Shown here piece after piece: positions 1-9,095 of a stretch of 23,118 nucleotides of DNA. This DNA is from JBDKJS01 sp039806065 (GTDB lineage: Bacteria > Bacteroidota > Bacteroidia > AKYH767-A > 2013-40CM-41-45), in contig JBDKJS010000088.1 of NCBI GenBank assembly GCA_039806065.1, forward strand, positions 1 to 23,118. The letters run 5' to 3'. The position numbers and the translations under genes are program-made. Numbering within the stretch: the stretch's first letter is position 1; each line of letters opens with the position of its first letter. The notes beneath the pieces were generated by a model that saw nothing but the letters and a program-made list of their open reading frames with translations, was not told where the DNA came from and ran no database searches.

Positions 1-549
1 GAGGCCACCATGGCTCAAGGTATCAGAAATAATCACTTCGTTTTTAATTGATGTAATCCCTCCTTTACCGCTGTCTAAATTCATATCAATAACAGTGTGC
101 ATTAGATTTAGTGGTTGCGCCTGATTGACATTGTAAGCCGGAAAATATTCACTTGAAATATGAAACAAATCATACAAATTGCTGCTATCAGGGTGAGGTA
201 ATACTAAAACGCCTTGCTCAATGTTTAAACCATAAGGATATAAACCTGGATCGAAAGTGGCAGTTCCCGGATTAAAATTACTGCTGTTCAACATGGGTTG
301 GTGAAAACGATTGTATAACAGTTGACCATTGGTATAGAACAATAAATTACCTGCTGTGTCGCAAATGCTGGCATTGGTTATAAAAAAACCTAAATCTCTA
401 ATTAACGAAAATGTATCAACACTGCCGTTGTCAAAACTAATACCCATATTTTGATTGGCATAAAAACCTAACATCCAAACCTTATCTCTGTTTTGAGCAT
501 TTAGTTGGACAACCATTAAAAAGAAAAATCCTAAAACATATTTGTTCAT
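1..549 (-). CDS. Secreted surface/WD40-like protein, 3' part outside window
   Basis: The frame is open from the ATG at 549 to the window edge (183 codons), so the C-terminus is missing. The product begins with a clear signal peptide: MNK, then a hydrophobic core (YVLGFFFLMVVQ), with likely cleavage after LNA before QNRDK. The mature start contains a block ending in GNLLFYTNGQLLYNRFHQPM. That pattern (a note about data from a source 'in the file', then 'NLLFYT.G..+.NR.H..M') is familiar from large Bacteroidota secreted proteins that usually end in a T9SS sorting domain. Its function is unknown. The missing C-terminus probably holds the sorting signal (inference). It lies 47 bp downstream of the T9SS-domain gene at 597-1049 on the same strand, but a strong terminator separates them, so it probably has its own promoter or relies on read-through. 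No TAnnTTTG box was found in the gap. Confidence 0.8.
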   Translation of the reverse strand, partial: MNKYVLGFFFLMVVQLNAQNRDKVWMLGFYANQNMGISFDNGSVDTFSLIRDLGFFITNASICDTAGNLLFYTNGQLLYNRFHQPMLNSSNFNPGTATFDPGLYPYGLNIEQGVLVLPHPDSSNLYDLFHISSEYFPAYNVNQAQPLNLMHTVIDMNLDSGKGGITSIKNEVIISDTLSHGGL

Positions 550-554
550 AACAT

Positions 555-588
555 TATAAAACAAAAGGCAGCCCGAAGGCTGCCCTTT
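555..588 (-). terminator. Intrinsic terminator with UUCG loop
   Basis: On the minus strand the stem is GGCAGCC-TTCG-GGCTGCC (plus-strand 567-584). It is extended by one G-U pair and three A-T pairs, and followed by TTTTGTTTTA. It begins 9 bp after the stop codon of the sorting-domain gene at 597-1049, so it most likely ends that transcript. It lies directly upstream of the next minus-strand gene (start 549). The stable tetraloop, GC-rich stem and T-tract are all directly visible. Confidence 0.9.
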
Positions 589-596
589 CAGCTAAA

Positions 597-1049
597 TTAT
601 TTGATTAAAACTAAATTGCCTATATTAATAGGGTTTCCATTCAATGAATATTCATATAAATATAACCCGCTTAACTGTTCTGATAAATCTACTGCAACTT
701 TATGGATACCTATTGATTCTTGTATCATTATAATTCTTCCCGTAACATCCTTAATTTCAATCCTCACTTTATCGTTTTCTTGAATTGAATAACTTTCAAA
801 TTGAAATATTTGGTTAGATGGGTTTGGATAAACTTGAATCGCGTTGTTTAGATGATTAATTGTTATAACCCTTCTTTTCCGCATTGCAATATTGGCACAC
901 AAATCTTGGTCATTAAATATTAAATCAGGGTTTTGTGAATAAACAATAGCACGCGCTTCGTAAACAGAAGGCCCTCCAATATAGGGGAACAGAAACGAAG
1001 GGTAAATTATACATGCTAAATTGATAATTACGGAAGCTATATTAAGCAT
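597..1049 (-). CDS. Short protein consisting mostly of a T9SS type A C-terminal sorting domain (likely 5'-truncated)
   Basis: The 150-residue product ends in a canonical T9SS sorting domain. Residues about 73-150 start with QVYPNPSNQ, continue through VTGRII and LSGLYLYEY, and end GNLVLIK. Such domains are recognised by the T9SS and lost or processed as cargo is exported. Residues about 22-50 (PYIGGPSVYEARAIV and a following C) resemble the short spacer that often precedes the sorting domain in much longer Bacteroidota cargo proteins. The N-terminus (MLNIASVIINLACIIYPSF) is hydrophobic but has no basic n-region, so it is a poor signal peptide. No cargo domain is present. The in-frame sequence upstream is closed by a stop at 1083-1085. 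I infer a remnant of a larger cargo gene that has lost its 5' end, although a genuine mini-protein is possible. A strong terminator follows immediately. Confidence 0.65.
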   Translation of the reverse strand: MLNIASVIINLACIIYPSFLFPYIGGPSVYEARAIVYSQNPDLIFNDQDLCANIAMRKRRVITINHLNNAIQVYPNPSNQIFQFESYSIQENDKVRIEIKDVTGRIIMIQESIGIHKVAVDLSEQLSGLYLYEYSLNGNPINIGNLVLIK

Positions 1050-1321
1050 TGTGTGCTTGTTTTTTCTTCCGAAAGTTATGTTTCATTCGTTGAATTTCCT
1101 ATTGCTCAATTGCTAAAAAATTAAAGTCGTGTTGCTAAAGCTGATGAGTCGGGCTGTTTCAAGATGGTAAGCTGATAGATGCTTGATAGTATGCACCAAT
1201 GATAGGTTTTAAAATTGGGTGATGGCTTTGGTGCGTTGTTTGGTGGGGTGAGGTGGGCATGAATAAGTGGAGTGCGTAAGCTATTTGTTGAGAGCGGTGG
1301 GGCATGGTAGCCTGCAGGGTT

Positions 1322-1370
1322 GGCCCGCCCCCGATAGAGGCAGGTAGCTGCTGCCCGCAGGGCAGCACTA
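1322..1370 (+). repeat. Hairpin element A (relative of the inverted element at 22852-22889)
   Basis: The core is TAGCTGCTGC (1345-1354), a short centre, then GCAGCACTA (1362-1370). It folds as a perfect 8-bp stem, 1349-1356 with 1360-1367, and a 3-nt loop. The same two arms, TAGCTGCTGC and GCAGCACTA, occur in the same order on the minus strand near the window's right end, around a different centre. Both copies have GGCCCG 13-17 nt before the left arm, and a GCGGG...TGA...GG..CG pattern after the right arm. I infer a dispersed intergenic repeat family; copy number in the genome cannot be seen here. Confidence 0.5.
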
Positions 1371-1800
1371 CGGCCGATAGCGGGATGAGGCGCTTGGTTT
1401 ATTGTTAAGAAGATTTGGTTAGAAAAAATGATGGCATGGGTAACAGCTGATGGCCCAATGATAGGGCTGTGGGATGAAGCTGAAGAAATGTAATGTTTGG
1501 CGTGAAAATGAGGATTGGCCGGATAGGAAGTTGTGAATAATGATCGAATGGCTGGGCTTGGGAAATGAATGGGATGGAAAAAAAAGGATGGAAGGAAGAA
1601 GTGGAATGCCCTACTGGTGCTGCCTTGGAGAGGCATGAGGTGGGTTGGACTGGTGGTGTATGGCTGGCGAGGTGACTATTGAATGGTAGTTATTAATAAA
1701 TAAATGAAAGTGAAAAAATAGTTTGGTAAAATGTAAGAGGAGAAGAATTATTTTAGTGCCTTGTACTAAAAAAGATCGTTAACCAATAATAAATGTAAGA

Positions 1801-1820
1801 AAAGCACGTTTTAGTGCTTT
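1801..1820 (+). promoter_or_regulatory. Small hairpin in the sprA upstream region
   Basis: AAAGCAC (1801-1807) and GTGCTTT (1814-1820) form a 7-bp stem with a 6-nt loop, 24 bp before the sprA start codon. The right arm overlaps the second copy of the 9-mer TTTTAGTGC. It has no following T-run on the plus strand, so it is not an obvious terminator. It would lie in the sprA 5' leader if transcription starts upstream of 1800. Its role is unknown. Confidence 0.4.
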
Positions 1821-1844
1821 CTTGCGCTACAAAACCATCGGAGA

Positions 1845-4800
1845 TTGAACCAATACGTAAAGGTAGTTTTTACCATCATTACATTAGCTACCGTAATATC
1901 ACTTTCATGGGGTCGCCCCACTATGATAACGGCCACTGTGCTGGAGGCTGCACCACTGGTGCTTGACAGCGATTCTACTGCGCTACCATTTCCTTTTGAC
2001 GACAGGCATGCCGATCCATACAATGAACCACCGCCAAGTAGCCCACTGGCATTACCGGATCCGGCAAATATTAAAACGGAAGTGGAATATGACTTGGATA
2101 ACCACCAATACAATATAAGTGAGCGGATGGGTGATTTGTTTTACCGAAACCCATCGTACATGACGTTTGAGGAGTTTAAGGAATCGCAATTTAAGAAATC
2201 GACCAGGGCATATTTTAAGCAGCGAAGTGAGGAGGATGACAAGTTGAATAAAAAATCGCTGATACCGGGTATTAAGATAAACAGTGTAATTTTTGATCGA
2301 ATATTTGGTGGAACGAATGTGGATATAAGGCCTCAGGGGAGTGCTGAATTAATATTTGCCTTGAATACAAATAAGAATGGCAACCCGAGTATTCCGGTGA
2401 GGCAGCGGAAGATCACTACTTTTGATTTTGATGAGCAGATACAGATGAATGTGACGGCTAACATAGGTGAGAAAATGAAGTTGAGCACGAACAATAATAC
2501 GCAAAGTACTTTTGATTTTGAAAATAGGATGAAGCTAGAATACACTGGCTATGAGGATGACATTATTAAAAAGATAGAGGCCGGAAATGTAAGTTTTCCG
2601 AGTACACGGTTAATCGATGGATCTCAGACGCTGTTTGGTGTGAAAACGCAACTTCAATTTGGAAGACTTACCGTTACGAATGTGTTTTCGCAGCAGCGAG
2701 GTAATAGTAATTGCATAACGGTGAATGGCGGAGCGCAAACTACTTTTTTTGAGATCAGGGCCGATCAATATGAAGTGAACAAACACTTTTTCCTAGGGCA
2801 GTATTTTAAGGATCAATATGACAATGCGCTAAAAGATTTGAACTTAATCAATAGTGGTGTGAATATTACAAGGATAGAAGTTTGGGTAACGAACACACAG
2901 AATGCGACTACGGATAATAGAAATGTATTGGCACTAACAGATCTGGGTGAATATAATTTTGATACATCACAATCACTGGTAACGCAGCGTTTCGGCCGCG
3001 AGCCAGACAATAAATCCAATGACTTGTTATTGAACGGGGTGATAGATACTTTATCAAGTTCCACGTTTCGCGATCCGGGCACAGCTGCGCTTAGTCAATT
3101 TGGTAATGTGTACAACTTCTCTGACCAAAAGAACTATGCTTTGGTAACACTGGCACGCAAATTACAGCCAAGTGAATACACGGTAAATAATAGATTGGGG
3201 TACATTTCTTTAAATGTTTCATTGAATCCAAATCAAGTGTTGGCGGTGGCTTATGAATACACGCTGAATGGGCGGGTTTACAAAGTGGGTGAATTGAGTA
3301 CAGAAGGCATAGCCCCACCCCGAGCTTTGTTTGTAAAATTATTAAGGAGTAGAAACATCATTACTAAGTTTTACACTTGGGATTTGATGATGAAAAATAT
3401 TTATTCGTTGAATGGGTTTAACATAGCAGAGAAGGATTTTAGATTGGATGTGATGTATCAGGATGATAAGGTGGGATCGAACGTAAACTTTATATCAGAG
3501 GGCTGCAGCACGGTGAATAGTGTGCAGTTGGTGCGGTTGTTTAATATGGATGATATGAATGTAAATCAAGATCCGCAGCCGGATGGTTTGTTTGATTATA
3601 TACCGGGAATAACGATACAGCCACAGAATGGAAAAATAATTTTTCCAGTAAGAGAACCTTTTGGATCCTATTTGCGAACACGGTTTTGTGGTGATAGCAC
3701 ATTGGCAGAAAAGTATGCTTATGATGCTTTGTATGATTCTACGGTGGTGGCAGCAAGGCAAATACCGGAGAAGAATAAATTTTTGATAAAAGGATCCTAT
3801 CAAAGTGGGGCTGGTAGTGATATACCCTTGAATGCGGTGAACCTGCCGCAAGGGTCGGTAAAGGTAAATGCAGGGGGGCGCCAGTTGAGCGAAGGAGCTG
3901 ATTATACGGTAGATTATACCTTGGGGCGTGTAAAGATATTGAACACTGGAGTGATGTCTAGCAACTCGCCCATACAGATTTGCTTTGAGAGCCAATCACT
4001 GTTTGCGCTTCAAACAAAAACCATGTTTGGATCGCGCTTTGAATATTTTGTTCATAAAGACTTGCAGTTAGGTGGCACAGTGTTGCGATTGAGTGAACGC
4101 CCGCTAACACAAAAGGTAAACATAGGCGATGAGCCCATCTCTAACACCATGATAGGTGTTGACGGAAACTACCGAACGGAATCGAGATTTATTACCAAGC
4201 TATTGGATAAGCTTCCGCTTTATAATACGAAGGAGCCGAGCAGCATTACTTTGAGTGGCGAATTTGCCAGATTGATACCTGGCAATGCAAGGGCTATTAG
4301 CCGCAATGGCATTAGTTATATTGATGATTTTGAGGGTGCAGTAACACCACTTGATATTAGAAATCCAGGAGGGTGGTACATGTCGTCTATACCACATGAT
4401 CAACCTGATTTATTTCCTGAAGGCAATACGGTGGACTCGTTGATAGCCGGGTATAACCGCGGCCGTATAAATTGGTATTTTGTGGATCCATTATTCCAAA
4501 GAGACATCCCGAGCCTTACTCCATCTAACATAGATCAAGTAGATTTTTGTAACAATTATACAAGGGAGGTTCGTCAAAAAGAAATTTTTCCGAACCGAGC
4601 AGAGCCCCAAGGCCCACAGGTTATTAACTGTACAAACATAGCATTTTACCCTGATGAACGCGGCCCATATAATTTTGATCCAGCTAATGGAAGTAGTATA
4701 AGTGCTGGAATAAATGCGAGTGGAAAACTAAACAATCCGAAAAGTCGTTGGGGTGGCGTAATGCGCAGGTTAGAGACCAACGATTTTCAGGCAAGCAATA

Positions 4801-7800
4801 TTGAATTTTTAGAGTTTTGGATGATGGATCCTTTTGCCAACGGATCGCCCAACTCTGGCAATGGTGGCGAAATGTATATTAACCTCGGAACCATTTCAGA
4901 AGACATATTGCCTGATAACAAGCGTAGTTTTGAAAACGGATTACCCACACCCAATAATCCCACAGTTACATTTAACAGCAACTGGGGCCGCTACACTGAT
5001 CCAAATACACCAAGCATAGTTAATGCGTTTGACAATGACGAACAAACTCGATCACTACAGGACGTGGGATTGGATGGATTGGACAATACGAATGAAAGTC
5101 AATATTTTGCTAATTATATAAGTAATATAATTGGAGCCTATGGAAGCACCTCTGCTGCAGCTGTAAATGCCGCTACCGATCCTAGTGCTGATGATTATAA
5201 ATATTTTCAATCAAACACGTATAACAACAATGATGTGGGGGTATTGGATCGCTACAAGTACTTTAACAACATGGAAGGCAACTCGCCTGCCCCACCCGAT
5301 CGTGATGGTTACCCCAATACGATAAGCACTGTGGTACCTGATGTGGAGGATGTGAACAAGGATAACAATACCGAAACTACCGAAGCCTATTTTCAATATA
5401 AAATAGATTTGCGACCAAGTAAAATGGTGATAGGTCAAAACTATATAACTGATATAGTAGAAGCACCGGCACCCACTAGCTGCAACACCAATGGTGTTAC
5501 TCGATGGTATCAATTTAAAATACCGGTAACCAATCCGGAGAAAACGGTAGGATTTATAGAAAATTACAATAGGATAGATTTTATCCGATTGTTCATGCGC
5601 GACTTTGACTCACCAGTGATTTGCCGTTTTGCAAGAATGCAGCTGCTGCGGTCAGAATGGAGGCGCTACGTAACCAGCCTGCTAAACCCGGCAGAGTTTT
5701 CGCCAACACCTGAGGTGCCCGGCAATACCAGTTTTGATATTTTGAATGTGAGTCTGGAGGAAAATGGCAAGCGCGCTCCGGTGAACTACCTATTGCCTCC
5801 AGGAATTGAGCGCCAGATAGACCCTACTCAAACCCAGGTAGCCCGGTTAAACGAACAATCGCTTTCACTCAGGGTTTGCAATTTAGAGGATGGTGATGCG
5901 CGAGCTGCATTTAAAACATTGAACTATGATTTAAGGAATTATAAAAAATTAAAAATGTTTTTGCATGCTGAACCTATTGAAGGTCAGCTGAGCATTAGCA
6001 ATGGAGATCTGACTTGTTTTTTAAGAATAGGCACCGACTTTACCTCTAACTATTATGAATATGAAATACCGCTGCAGGTAACAGCCATTAGCAGTGTGAG
6101 TGCAGTGAGTGATCCCTACCTGGTATGGCCCACAGGCAATGAAGTAGATTTAGATTTACAAAAGCTGGTGAATGCAAAATTGTTACGCAATAATGCAATC
6201 AGTCAAGGATTGCTCAATAGCTTTGCCCTACCCTACACTGTATATGATGGCGATAGAAAGATAACCATTAAAGGAAACCCTAATGTGGCCAATGTGCGTG
6301 CCGTAATGATAGGAGTGCGCAATCCTAGCAATGCGGGAGGAGGCCCACCGCTTTGTGGCGAGATTTGGGTGAACGAACTAAGGATGACAGATTTTGAACA
6401 AAGTGGAGGATACAAAGCTATAGCCAGTATTAATGCCAAGTTAGCCGATCTTGGAACCATGAATGTGAGCGGTGAGCACAGTAGTGCACAATGGGGTAAT
6501 GTGGCTCAAAAGATTAATGAACGACAACGTTTTGCTTCCAGCTCTTATGATATGAGCACACAAGTGGAACTTGGTAAATTTATTCCGGAGAAAGCCAATG
6601 TAACAGTACCCTTTTACTTTAGCTATGGCGAAACTTTTGTAAAGCCGCAGTTTAATCCATTGGATCCGGATGTGAAATTAAAAGATGCCCTCAATAGTGT
6701 GAGCAACAAAGAAAACAGAGATAGTATAAGAACAAGAACCGAGGATTATACCCAAAGAAAAAGTTTAAACTTTACCAATGTAAAAAAGAATAAAAAACAA
6801 GGAGGCGGAGCACCCGGCAAATCAAAGATCTATGATATAGAAAACTTTAATTTGTCCTATACCTACAATGAGCTGTATCAACGCAACATCGTAACAGAAT
6901 ACAGCATAGCCAAACAACATACAGGCATAGTGGCCTATAATTTCTTTAATAGTGCCAAGCCTTTTCAACCATTCCAAAAGTCGAAAGCACTGAATGGAAA
7001 GTACCTGAAGTTGATTAAAGACTTTAACATAGGCTATGCCCCTACCAATATATCTATTAGGGGAACAGTAAACAGAAATTACAGTGAAACTCAGCTACGC
7101 AATAATATAGGAGCAGGATTTATAACAGTGCCCACATACATCAAATTATACAGGATGACACGCGACTATGATGTGAAATGGGATTTAACTAAATCATTAA
7201 AAGTAGATTTTAATGCACAAGCTCAAGCCAATATTGACGAACCATTTGGAAGGATAGATAGTGAACAAGCCAGAGACAGTGTGCTAACTAACATCAGGCG
7301 CTTGGGCAGGTTAATGAATTACCACCATACTACCAATGTAACTTACAATTTGCCACTAAATAAAATTCCAATTTTAGATTGGATCACCATCAACACTAGA
7401 TACAGTGGTGATTATAGTTGGCAGGCAGCACCATTGGCCTTGGATAGTGCTAGTGGGCGCACCATCCCCAACCGCTTTGCGAATACGATTCAAAATTCGC
7501 AAAACACATCCATTAATGGTAATTTTAATTTACAAACGTTATACAACAAGGTTCCATATTTTAAAAAACTGTCGCAGCCAAAACCTGCAAAAAAAGAAGA
7601 ACCAAAATCAAGACCCAAAAATAGTCCTACTGATAGTTTAGGAGTGAAGCCATTGGCAAAAGATACGCTCAAAAAATCAGAACCATTTTTAGAACCAGTA
7701 TTTAAGACACTGGCCAATTTAGTAACCTCGGTTAAAACAATTAGCCTTACTTATAGCGAAACAAATGGAACCATGTTGCCAGGATTTTTGCCTACACCAG

Positions 7801-9077
7801 AATTTGGCGGGGTAAACCTTAACGCTGATCAAGGTTTTGCACCGGGCTTTGGATTTGTGCTTGGAAGCCAAAACACTCAGCAGTTGCGCAATGATATCAT
7901 CCGATATAATTGGCTCACCCCCGACTCTCAATTAAATACCACATTTAACTTTACTCGTTTACAAAATTTTACTGCACGAGCAAATATAGAGCCTTTCAAA
8001 AATTTCAAAATTGAATTGAGTGCCAATAGAAATTTTTCACTCAATCATCAGGAGTTTTTTAGATTTGATGGTGTGGATCAGTACCGGACGTTTAGCCCAA
8101 CAGAATCAGGAAATTTTAGTATGTCGTATCTTACATGGAGTACCGCGTTCGTAAAAGATGATAAGGATTATAGCAATGAAACATTTAGAAAATTTGATGC
8201 TTTTAGAAAAGAATACTCTCAATTATTGGCAGCGCAAAATATTAATTATGATGACAGCATTACTGCTGATGGATATTCGAAGGGCTATGGTGCCAATCAA
8301 GCAGAGGTTTTAAACTATGCATTTCTAAGTGCCTATAGTGGTAAGCCGGTGAGTTTAAATATGACCACAAGGTTTCCTAAAACACCAAGACCCAACTGGC
8401 GAGTAACCTATGATGGATTGTCAAAAATTAAATCGTTTCAAAAAATATTCCAAAGCTTTAACTTATCACATGGTTACCGCAGTTCATATAATGTAAATAG
8501 TTTTTTCCAAAACCTCAGTTATATAGAAAGTCAAAATGGAGATGCAGCCGCGCGCGATATCAATGCTAATTTTATACCTAAGTATGATATTCAAATGGTC
8601 ACTATCACGGAGCAATTAGCACCTCTAATTGGTGTGGATATGACCCTGAAGAATAGCATGATGGTGAGAGTAGAGTACAAACGTGACCGCACACTCTCCC
8701 TTTCATTTGCCAACATTCAAATCACTGAAATTAAAGGACAGGATTATACAGTAGGTTTAGGCTACCGATTTAAAAAAGTAGCCTTACCATTTGTGAAAAT
8801 AGGAAATAAAAAACTAGTGAATGATTTGAATGTTCGAGGCGATTTTAATCTGAGACAAAATAATACCATCATCAGAAAATTAATAGAAGGCACCAATCAA
8901 CCTAGTGCAGGAACTACAAACATCGGCATTAAATTTTCGGCCGACTATAATATCAACGACCGCTTCAATATTAAAGCATTCTATGATAGGCAAGCCAATG
9001 AGCCTTTTGTAAGCAGTTCATTCCCGAATAGTAATACCAGAATAGGATTTAGCATACGGTTTTCACTAGCTCAATAA
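1845..9077 (+). CDS. sprA: SprA/Sov, outer-membrane translocon of the type IX secretion system
   Basis: SprA is the very large beta-barrel through which T9SS cargo, including gliding adhesins, crosses the outer membrane. The 2410-residue product has the expected size for the family (about 2400). The start is TTG at 1845: the frame closes at a stop at 1812-1814, no ATG lies between, and translation from TTG gives a good signal peptide (MNQYVK, then VVFTIITLATVISLSWG). The first in-frame ATG is codon 27 and would remove that peptide. Two SprA-type repeat domains are visible, one up to about residue 550 (FGGTNVDIRPQG, then RVYKVGELS at about 475) and one at about 1170-1550 (RLFMRDFDSP at about 1250, GEIWVNELRMTDFE at about 1505). 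The C-terminal part is beta-strand-rich and ends in an aromatic strand, RIGFSIRFSLAQ. A Lys/Pro-rich insert lies at about 1915-1935. It converges on recR with an 18-bp gap. The 5' half is strongly G-rich on the coding strand and the 3' half is not. Confidence 0.97.
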   Translation: MNQYVKVVFTIITLATVISLSWGRPTMITATVLEAAPLVLDSDSTALPFPFDDRHADPYNEPPPSSPLALPDPANIKTEVEYDLDNHQYNISERMGDLFYRNPSYMTFEEFKESQFKKSTRAYFKQRSEEDDKLNKKSLIPGIKINSVIFDRIFGGTNVDIRPQGSAELIFALNTNKNGNPSIPVRQRKITTFDFDEQIQMNVTANIGEKMKLSTNNNTQSTFDFENRMKLEYTGYEDDIIKKIEAGNVSFPSTRLIDGSQTLFGVKTQLQFGRLTVTNVFSQQRGNSNCITVNGGAQTTFFEIRADQYEVNKHFFLGQYFKDQYDNALKDLNLINSGVNITRIEVWVTNTQNATTDNRNVLALTDLGEYNFDTSQSLVTQRFGREPDNKSNDLLLNGVIDTLSSSTFRDPGTAALSQFGNVYNFSDQKNYALVTLARKLQPSEYTVNNRLGYISLNVSLNPNQVLAVAYEYTLNGRVYKVGELSTEGIAPPRALFVKLLRSRNIITKFYTWDLMMKNIYSLNGFNIAEKDFRLDVMYQDDKVGSNVNFISEGCSTVNSVQLVRLFNMDDMNVNQDPQPDGLFDYIPGITIQPQNGKIIFPVREPFGSYLRTRFCGDSTLAEKYAYDALYDSTVVAARQIPEKNKFLIKGSYQSGAGSDIPLNAVNLPQGSVKVNAGGRQLSEGADYTVDYTLGRVKILNTGVMSSNSPIQICFESQSLFALQTKTMFGSRFEYFVHKDLQLGGTVLRLSERPLTQKVNIGDEPISNTMIGVDGNYRTESRFITKLLDKLPLYNTKEPSSITLSGEFARLIPGNARAISRNGISYIDDFEGAVTPLDIRNPGGWYMSSIPHDQPDLFPEGNTVDSLIAGYNRGRINWYFVDPLFQRDIPSLTPSNIDQVDFCNNYTREVRQKEIFPNRAEPQGPQVINCTNIAFYPDERGPYNFDPANGSSISAGINASGKLNNPKSRWGGVMRRLETNDFQASNIEFLEFWMMDPFANGSPNSGNGGEMYINLGTISEDILPDNKRSFENGLPTPNNPTVTFNSNWGRYTDPNTPSIVNAFDNDEQTRSLQDVGLDGLDNTNESQYFANYISNIIGAYGSTSAAAVNAATDPSADDYKYFQSNTYNNNDVGVLDRYKYFNNMEGNSPAPPDRDGYPNTISTVVPDVEDVNKDNNTETTEAYFQYKIDLRPSKMVIGQNYITDIVEAPAPTSCNTNGVTRWYQFKIPVTNPEKTVGFIENYNRIDFIRLFMRDFDSPVICRFARMQLLRSEWRRYVTSLLNPAEFSPTPEVPGNTSFDILNVSLEENGKRAPVNYLLPPGIERQIDPTQTQVARLNEQSLSLRVCNLEDGDARAAFKTLNYDLRNYKKLKMFLHAEPIEGQLSISNGDLTCFLRIGTDFTSNYYEYEIPLQVTAISSVSAVSDPYLVWPTGNEVDLDLQKLVNAKLLRNNAISQGLLNSFALPYTVYDGDRKITIKGNPNVANVRAVMIGVRNPSNAGGGPPLCGEIWVNELRMTDFEQSGGYKAIASINAKLADLGTMNVSGEHSSAQWGNVAQKINERQRFASSSYDMSTQVELGKFIPEKANVTVPFYFSYGETFVKPQFNPLDPDVKLKDALNSVSNKENRDSIRTRTEDYTQRKSLNFTNVKKNKKQGGGAPGKSKIYDIENFNLSYTYNELYQRNIVTEYSIAKQHTGIVAYNFFNSAKPFQPFQKSKALNGKYLKLIKDFNIGYAPTNISIRGTVNRNYSETQLRNNIGAGFITVPTYIKLYRMTRDYDVKWDLTKSLKVDFNAQAQANIDEPFGRIDSEQARDSVLTNIRRLGRLMNYHHTTNVTYNLPLNKIPILDWITINTRYSGDYSWQAAPLALDSASGRTIPNRFANTIQNSQNTSINGNFNLQTLYNKVPYFKKLSQPKPAKKEEPKSRPKNSPTDSLGVKPLAKDTLKKSEPFLEPVFKTLANLVTSVKTISLTYSETNGTMLPGFLPTPEFGGVNLNADQGFAPGFGFVLGSQNTQQLRNDIIRYNWLTPDSQLNTTFNFTRLQNFTARANIEPFKNFKIELSANRNFSLNHQEFFRFDGVDQYRTFSPTESGNFSMSYLTWSTAFVKDDKDYSNETFRKFDAFRKEYSQLLAAQNINYDDSITADGYSKGYGANQAEVLNYAFLSAYSGKPVSLNMTTRFPKTPRPNWRVTYDGLSKIKSFQKIFQSFNLSHGYRSSYNVNSFFQNLSYIESQNGDAAARDINANFIPKYDIQMVTITEQLAPLIGVDMTLKNSMMVRVEYKRDRTLSLSFANIQITEIKGQDYTVGLGYRFKKVALPFVKIGNKKLVNDLNVRGDFNLRQNNTIIRKLIEGTNQPSAGTTNIGIKFSADYNINDRFNIKAFYDRQANEPFVSSSFPNSNTRIGFSIRFSLAQ

Positions 9078-9095
9078 GTGAAAAAACAAAAGCGC

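Larger units (their letters stand above)
1050..1844. other. Gene-poor region between divergent genes, strongly G-rich on the plus strand
   Basis: This 795-bp stretch lies between the minus-strand sorting-domain gene and plus-strand sprA. From about 1140 to 1680 the plus strand is very G-rich and C-poor, except for a short GC-balanced core at about 1310-1380 that holds a hairpin element. The open frames on the minus strand here (for example 1121-1636) read as Pro/His/Ser-rich low-complexity sequence with no recognisable domain, and I do not call them genes. From about 1680 the sequence becomes A-rich and leads into sprA. The 9-mer TTTTAGTGC occurs at 1751-1759 and 1809-1817. I saw no exact TAnnTTTG promoter box for sprA; the nearest is TAGTTTG at about 1721, one base short. 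Confidence 0.6.

Noticed and set aside
1121..1636. 171-residue open frame on the minus strand
   Set aside because: It is Pro/His/Ser-rich without any recognisable domain, lies on the C-rich strand of a strongly skewed region that suppresses stop codons, and runs across the hairpin repeat. A second frame in the same area is also open. Treated as non-coding.
9078..9095. Terminator between sprA and recR
   Set aside because: AAGCGCTT just inside recR is a palindrome with no loop, and the gap is only 18 bp. The A/T runs do not form a proper stem, so I do not call a terminator.
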